A stretch of DNA of 64,000 nt from Clostridiaceae bacterium (GTDB taxonomy: Bacteria; Bacillota; Clostridia; UBA1212; DUPL01). The stretch lies in the NCBI GenBank assembly GCA_012838385.1, contig DUPL01000068.1, positions 1 through 64,000 of the forward strand. Direction: 5' to 3'. Made by a program: the position numbers and the translations under genes. The notes under the pieces were generated by a model that did no database searches, was not told where the DNA came from, and saw only the letters and a program-made list of their open reading frames with translations. Positions 62,297 through 64,000 of this stretch are shown one piece after another (the first letter of the stretch is position 1; every line of letters begins with the position of its first letter).

Positions 62297-63608
62297 ATTT
62301 ATCTCTGTTTCTCTTTTTCATTTCATCTACCCATTTCAGGTAGTCAGAAACTCTTTTTTCATAGCCGTTAAACGTAGGCTTATAGTATATTGTTCCTCTC
62401 ATAATATCGGGAAGGAATTCCAAATCTGCCACATTGCCTTCGTAATCATGGGCGTATTTGTAGCCTTCACCATATCCAATATCCTTCAATCCTTCAGCAA
62501 CAGGATTTCTAAGATAATATGGAACCTCTCCAGTATCTTTTTTAGAAACATCATCCATTGCCTTGTTTATCGCCATATATGCCGCATTTGACTTGGGACT
62601 TGCAGCCACAGTAATTGCAGCATGTGCAAGAATAATTCTTGCTTCAGGCATGCCAATCATGCGAACTGCTTCAGCTGCAGCGGTTGCGACCAGCAGCGCA
62701 GTAGGATTTGCAAGACCCACATCCTCGGATGCACAAATGACAATTCTTCTGGCAAGGAAGTTTATATCCTCTCCAGCATATAAAGCTCTTGCCAGATAGA
62801 ACACCGCCGCATCAGGATCACTGCCTCTCATGGATTTTATAAAAGCACTTATGTTGTTGTAGTGCTCCTCTCCAGACTTGTCAAACTTTATAGTCCTTTT
62901 TTGCATGCATTCACTAATTATATCCAAAGATATATTAAAGCCTTGGGTCATGTCGGTCTCCGTACTTAAAACCGCCAGTTCAAGAGCGTTTAAAGCAACT
63001 CTGGCATCGCCGTTGCAGTTGTTTGCAATGAATTCAAGGGCTTCATCATCTATTGTTATATTTAACCCCTTGTATCCTTTGGGACTTGTCAGTGCGTTGT
63101 TAATTATATCCTTTATGTCATTAGGTTCCAGAGGTTTGAGCTCAAACACAACAGACCTTGATATTAGTGCCTTGTTCACCTCAAAGTATGGATTCTCGGT
63201 AGTTGCACCTATTAATATGATAACGCCTTCCTCCACATAGGGAAGAAGGGCATCCTGTTGGGCTTTGTTGAACCTGTGTATCTCATCTACGAATAGAACC
63301 GTGCGGCCGGACGGATTCAGCAGCTGGTTCTGAGTTTCCTTAACAATATCCTTAATATCTGCTATCCCTGATGAAACGGCATTCAGTTTTCTAAAACCCG
63401 TTTTTGTGGTTTGTGCAATGATTCTTGCAAGGGATGTCTTTCCTGTACCGGGAGGTCCGAAAAAAATAAGAGATGAAAGCCTGTCCGACTTAATCATTCG
63501 GTATAACAGTTTTCCCGGTGCAAGAATATGCTTCTGACCGTAGAATTCTTCCAGGGTAGAAGGACACATTCTGTATGCAAGCGGTTCCTTTTTGCTTTCA
63601 TCCCACAT
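62295..63608 (-). CDS. rarA: Replication-associated recombination protein RarA (MgsA)
   Basis: 437-residue AAA+ ATPase related to clamp loaders. PSTLEEFYGQKHI, Walker A GPPGTGKTS (about 50), Walker B LFVDEIHRFNK, and the C-terminal tetramerisation region with MRGSDPDAA and KSNAAYMAI are all present. It acts at stalled forks, unwinding ends with SSB. GGAGGAATTGAA precedes the ATG. The downstream-facing glyA gene lies 20 bases upstream on the same strand, so the two may share a transcript. Confidence 0.95.
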   Translation of the reverse strand: MWDESKKEPLAYRMCPSTLEEFYGQKHILAPGKLLYRMIKSDRLSSLIFFGPPGTGKTSLARIIAQTTKTGFRKLNAVSSGIADIKDIVKETQNQLLNPSGRTVLFVDEIHRFNKAQQDALLPYVEEGVIILIGATTENPYFEVNKALISRSVVFELKPLEPNDIKDIINNALTSPKGYKGLNITIDDEALEFIANNCNGDARVALNALELAVLSTETDMTQGFNISLDIISECMQKRTIKFDKSGEEHYNNISAFIKSMRGSDPDAAVFYLARALYAGEDINFLARRIVICASEDVGLANPTALLVATAAAEAVRMIGMPEARIILAHAAITVAASPKSNAAYMAINKAMDDVSKKDTGEVPYYLRNPVAEGLKDIGYGEGYKYAHDYEGNVADLEFLPDIMRGTIYYKPTFNGYEKRVSDYLKWVDEMKKRNRDK

Positions 63609-63628
63609 TTCAATTCCTCCAATTATTA

Positions 63629-64000
63629 TTATTCATAAAGTGGATATTTTCCAACCAGCGCATCCACACGCTTAATTACTTCCTCTTTGTTCCTGTCAAA
63701 ATCTGAAAGAGTTAGAGAAATAAGTTCTGCTATCTCAGTCATGTCTTCCTCAACCATGCCTCTAGCAGTAACAGCAGGTGTTCCAAGTCTTATGCCGCTG
63801 GTTACAAAAGGACTTTGCGTATCAAATGGTATTCCGTTTTTGTTGCAGGTAATGTTAACCTGATCAAGCATATGCTGTGCTTCTTTTCCAGTTATGTTCT
63901 TGTTTGTAAGGTCAACCAGCATCAGATGGTTGTCGGTGCCTCCACTAACAAGCTCAAAACCACGATTCATAAGTTCTTCAGCCAGCTTTTTTGCGTTCTT
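63629..64000 (-). CDS. glyA: Serine hydroxymethyltransferase, C-terminal part (runs off the window)
   Basis: The last 124 residues or so are visible and continue beyond 64000 without a start. [32 protein letters not shown] and [10 protein letters not shown] are diagnostic of GlyA, which splits serine into glycine and methylene-tetrahydrofolate. The chain ends GKYPLYE, as in many bacterial GlyA proteins. Confidence 0.95.
   Translation of the reverse strand, partial: KNAKKLAEELMNRGFELVSGGTDNHLMLVDLTNKNITGKEAQHMLDQVNITCNKNGIPFDTQSPFVTSGIRLGTPAVTARGMVEEDMTEIAELISLTLSDFDRNKEEVIKRVDALVGKYPLYE

Noticed and set aside
1-64000. CRISPR arrays, insertion sequences, prophage or integrative elements
   Set aside because: No regularly spaced repeats, transposase, integrase or phage structural genes were found on either strand.

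Overview
The window looks like a chromosome segment of an anaerobic, spore-forming, low-GC Firmicute of class Clostridia, probably near the Acetivibrio/Ruminiclostridium (cellulolytic cluster III) group. The grounds are a sporulation engulfment gene (spoIIP), a large fused 2-hydroxyacyl-CoA dehydratase activase, a soluble transcarboxylase-type gene set, strong AGGAGG ribosome sites, consensus sigma-A promoters with 16-18 bp spacers, and AT-rich spacers. Genus assignment is inference. I see no rRNA, tRNA, CRISPR array, insertion sequence or prophage; this is vertically organised chromosomal core with small accessory islands.

Layout. 1-10.9 kb: dnaE, pfkA, pgsA, a DUF5685 gene that seems to start at AUA, a Cys-rich J-domain gene, mutS2 and aspS, all on +. 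10.9-21.7 kb: the fused CoA-enzyme activase, spoIIP, lepA, hemW and a nuclease-helicase fusion. 21.7-25.1 kb: a promoter-to-terminator operon for a three-part biotin transcarboxylase (12S-like, 1.3S-like and 5S-like subunits). 25.1-29.7 kb: flavoprotein, small secreted protein, cyclophilin, galE and two membrane proteins. 29.7-32.7 kb (minus): a CNNM/CorC-type transporter-like protein and a type I membrane protein with an EF-hand loop. 33-39 kb: double class II aldolase-domain protein, CapA-like protein, thioredoxin-reductase-like flavoprotein, and a cassette of three small proteins of unknown function. 39-44.6 kb: glycerol-1-phosphate dehydrogenase homologue, RNA-modifying enzymes, HU, L19, an NYN-domain protein and engB. 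44.6-57 kb: lysA-like gene, enolase, and a scattered set of four carbohydrate-active-looking proteins (one GH106-like, two DUF4091/GH123-like, one DUF4185), interleaved with rbgA and rnhB. 57-64 kb: aminotransferase with an elaborate leader, M18 aminopeptidase, an acyltransferase gene broken by one amber codon, an ECF sigma/anti-sigma pair, rarA and the C-terminal part of glyA.

How the parts fit. Central metabolism is represented by ATP-type phosphofructokinase, enolase, GalE and the transcarboxylase, which could exchange carboxyl groups between pyruvate/oxaloacetate and an acyl-CoA. Genome maintenance and translation genes (dnaE, mutS2, rarA, rnhB, lepA, rbgA, engB, aspS, rplS) are plentiful. 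The least explained parts are the DUF5685/J-protein pair, whose first member carries two Asp-rich motifs reminiscent of isoprenoid synthases; the three-small-protein cassette; and the 46-57 kb glycan set.

Start codons were moved from the longest open frame wherever a ribosome site or family length favoured an internal start; alternatives are stated per gene. All family names come from reading motifs, not from searches.
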